This document shows positions 5,613 to 5,902 of a DNA stretch of 5,902 bases, piece after piece. This DNA is from Bacteroidota bacterium (GTDB lineage: Bacteria > Bacteroidota > Bacteroidia > Bacteroidales > B18-G4). Position numbers and translations under genes: made by a program. The stretch is taken from positions 1 through 5,902 of the forward strand of contig DAOVZP010000115.1 of NCBI GenBank assembly GCA_030635045.1, given 5' to 3'. Each line of letters opens with the position of its first letter. Positions within the stretch are counted from its first letter, which is position 1. The notes under the pieces are model-generated. The model saw nothing but the letters and a program-made list of their open reading frames with translations. It ran no database searches and was not told the DNA's origin.

Positions 5613-5620
5613 TACATTTG
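5613..5620 (+). promoter_or_regulatory. Probable -7 promoter element of the oxidoreductase gene
   Basis: TACATTTG matches the TAnnTTTG consensus of Bacteroidota promoters. It would start transcription near 5626, leaving about 11 nt before the ATG at 5637. The nearest TTG upstream (5595-5597) is only 15 bp away, closer than the usual spacing of about 20, so the -33 part is weak. For the divergent pcm gene I see only an imperfect TATTTTCG just before its start. Confidence 0.45.
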
Positions 5621-5636
5621 CAAAAAAAAATACAGC

Positions 5637-5902
5637 ATGCTTAAAATAGGTGTACTCGGAGCCGGACATCTCGGCAAGATCCATATTAAATGCATCCAGC
5701 AGATCCCGGACTATGAATTATGCGGTTTTTATGATCCTGATGATGAGAATGCAGCAAGGGTGGAAAAAGAATTCGGCATAAAACGTTATGATGTTCTTTC
5801 AAATCTTATAGAGGATGTGGAGGTGGTCGATATTGTAACCCCCACTATATCCCACTTTGAATGTGCATCAGAAGCACTCAAGAAAACCCGTCATGTGTTC
5901 AT
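5637..5902 (+). CDS. Gfo/Idh/MocA-family oxidoreductase, N-terminal part
   Basis: The gene runs off the window after 88 complete codons. My translation starts MLKIGVLGAGHLGKIHIK: a first beta-strand followed by GAGHLG (8-13), the GxGxxG dinucleotide-binding loop of a Rossmann fold. The strand ELCGFYDPD (27-35) follows, with an acidic end where the cofactor ribose is usually read. EVVDIVTPTISHFECASEAL (61-80) then matches the family pattern DxVxIxTPtxxHxxxAxxAL, and RHVFI (84-88) leads towards the EKP motif expected just beyond the edge. Members are NAD(P)-dependent dehydrogenases or reductases of sugars, inositols or related compounds; the substrate cannot be told from this part. It is divergent from pcm with a 71-nt gap. 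Confidence 0.9.
   Translation, partial: MLKIGVLGAGHLGKIHIKCIQQIPDYELCGFYDPDDENAARVEKEFGIKRYDVLSNLIEDVEVVDIVTPTISHFECASEALKKTRHVF

Overview
The window looks like a chromosomal segment of a Bacteroidota bacterium, probably Bacteroidales-like. The evidence is two lipoproteins with the Cys-Lys-Lys-Asp-rich export signal typical of that phylum, TAnnTTTG-type -7 promoter elements upstream of several genes, no clear Shine-Dalgarno sequences, and A/T-rich intergenic DNA. No species can be named from the sequence alone.

Layout from left to right. (1) Positions 1-203 have no gene. They are dominated by a strictly 7-bp-periodic tandem array (46-197) that starts as perfect AAACCCT units, identical to the plant-type telomere heptamer, and changes in phase into ATACCYC units. 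It ends six bases before the first start codon. (2) A plus-strand pair follows: a family 2-like glycosyltransferase (204-1433) and miaA, the tRNA dimethylallyltransferase gene (1426-2364), overlapping by 8 nt. miaA carries an in-frame copy of a dispersed bacterial repeat. (3) A GCAA-loop terminator separates miaA from a minus-strand lipoprotein (2456-3337). This is divergent from a short plus-strand lipoprotein (3635-4072), and the 297-nt gap between them holds promoters for both. (4) A 9-bp-periodic, self-complementary A/T-rich element (4094-4158) sits between convergent genes. (5) A minus-strand pair follows: pcm, a protein-L-isoaspartate O-methyltransferase gene (4918-5565), and a secreted putative metallopeptidase-like protein (4167-4925), again overlapping by 8 nt. 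(6) The window ends inside a plus-strand Gfo/Idh/MocA-family oxidoreductase (from 5637), divergent from pcm.

Functionally this is a mix of housekeeping maintenance (tRNA modification, repair of damaged protein) and envelope functions (lipoproteins, secreted putative peptidase, glycosyltransferase). I see no phage, IS element, CRISPR, toxin-antitoxin or defence system. The main unusual content is non-coding: the telomere-like heptamer array with its 21-bp higher-order structure, the 9-bp periodic hairpin, and the dispersed repeat translated within miaA. I do not find convincing evidence of a new multi-gene system.
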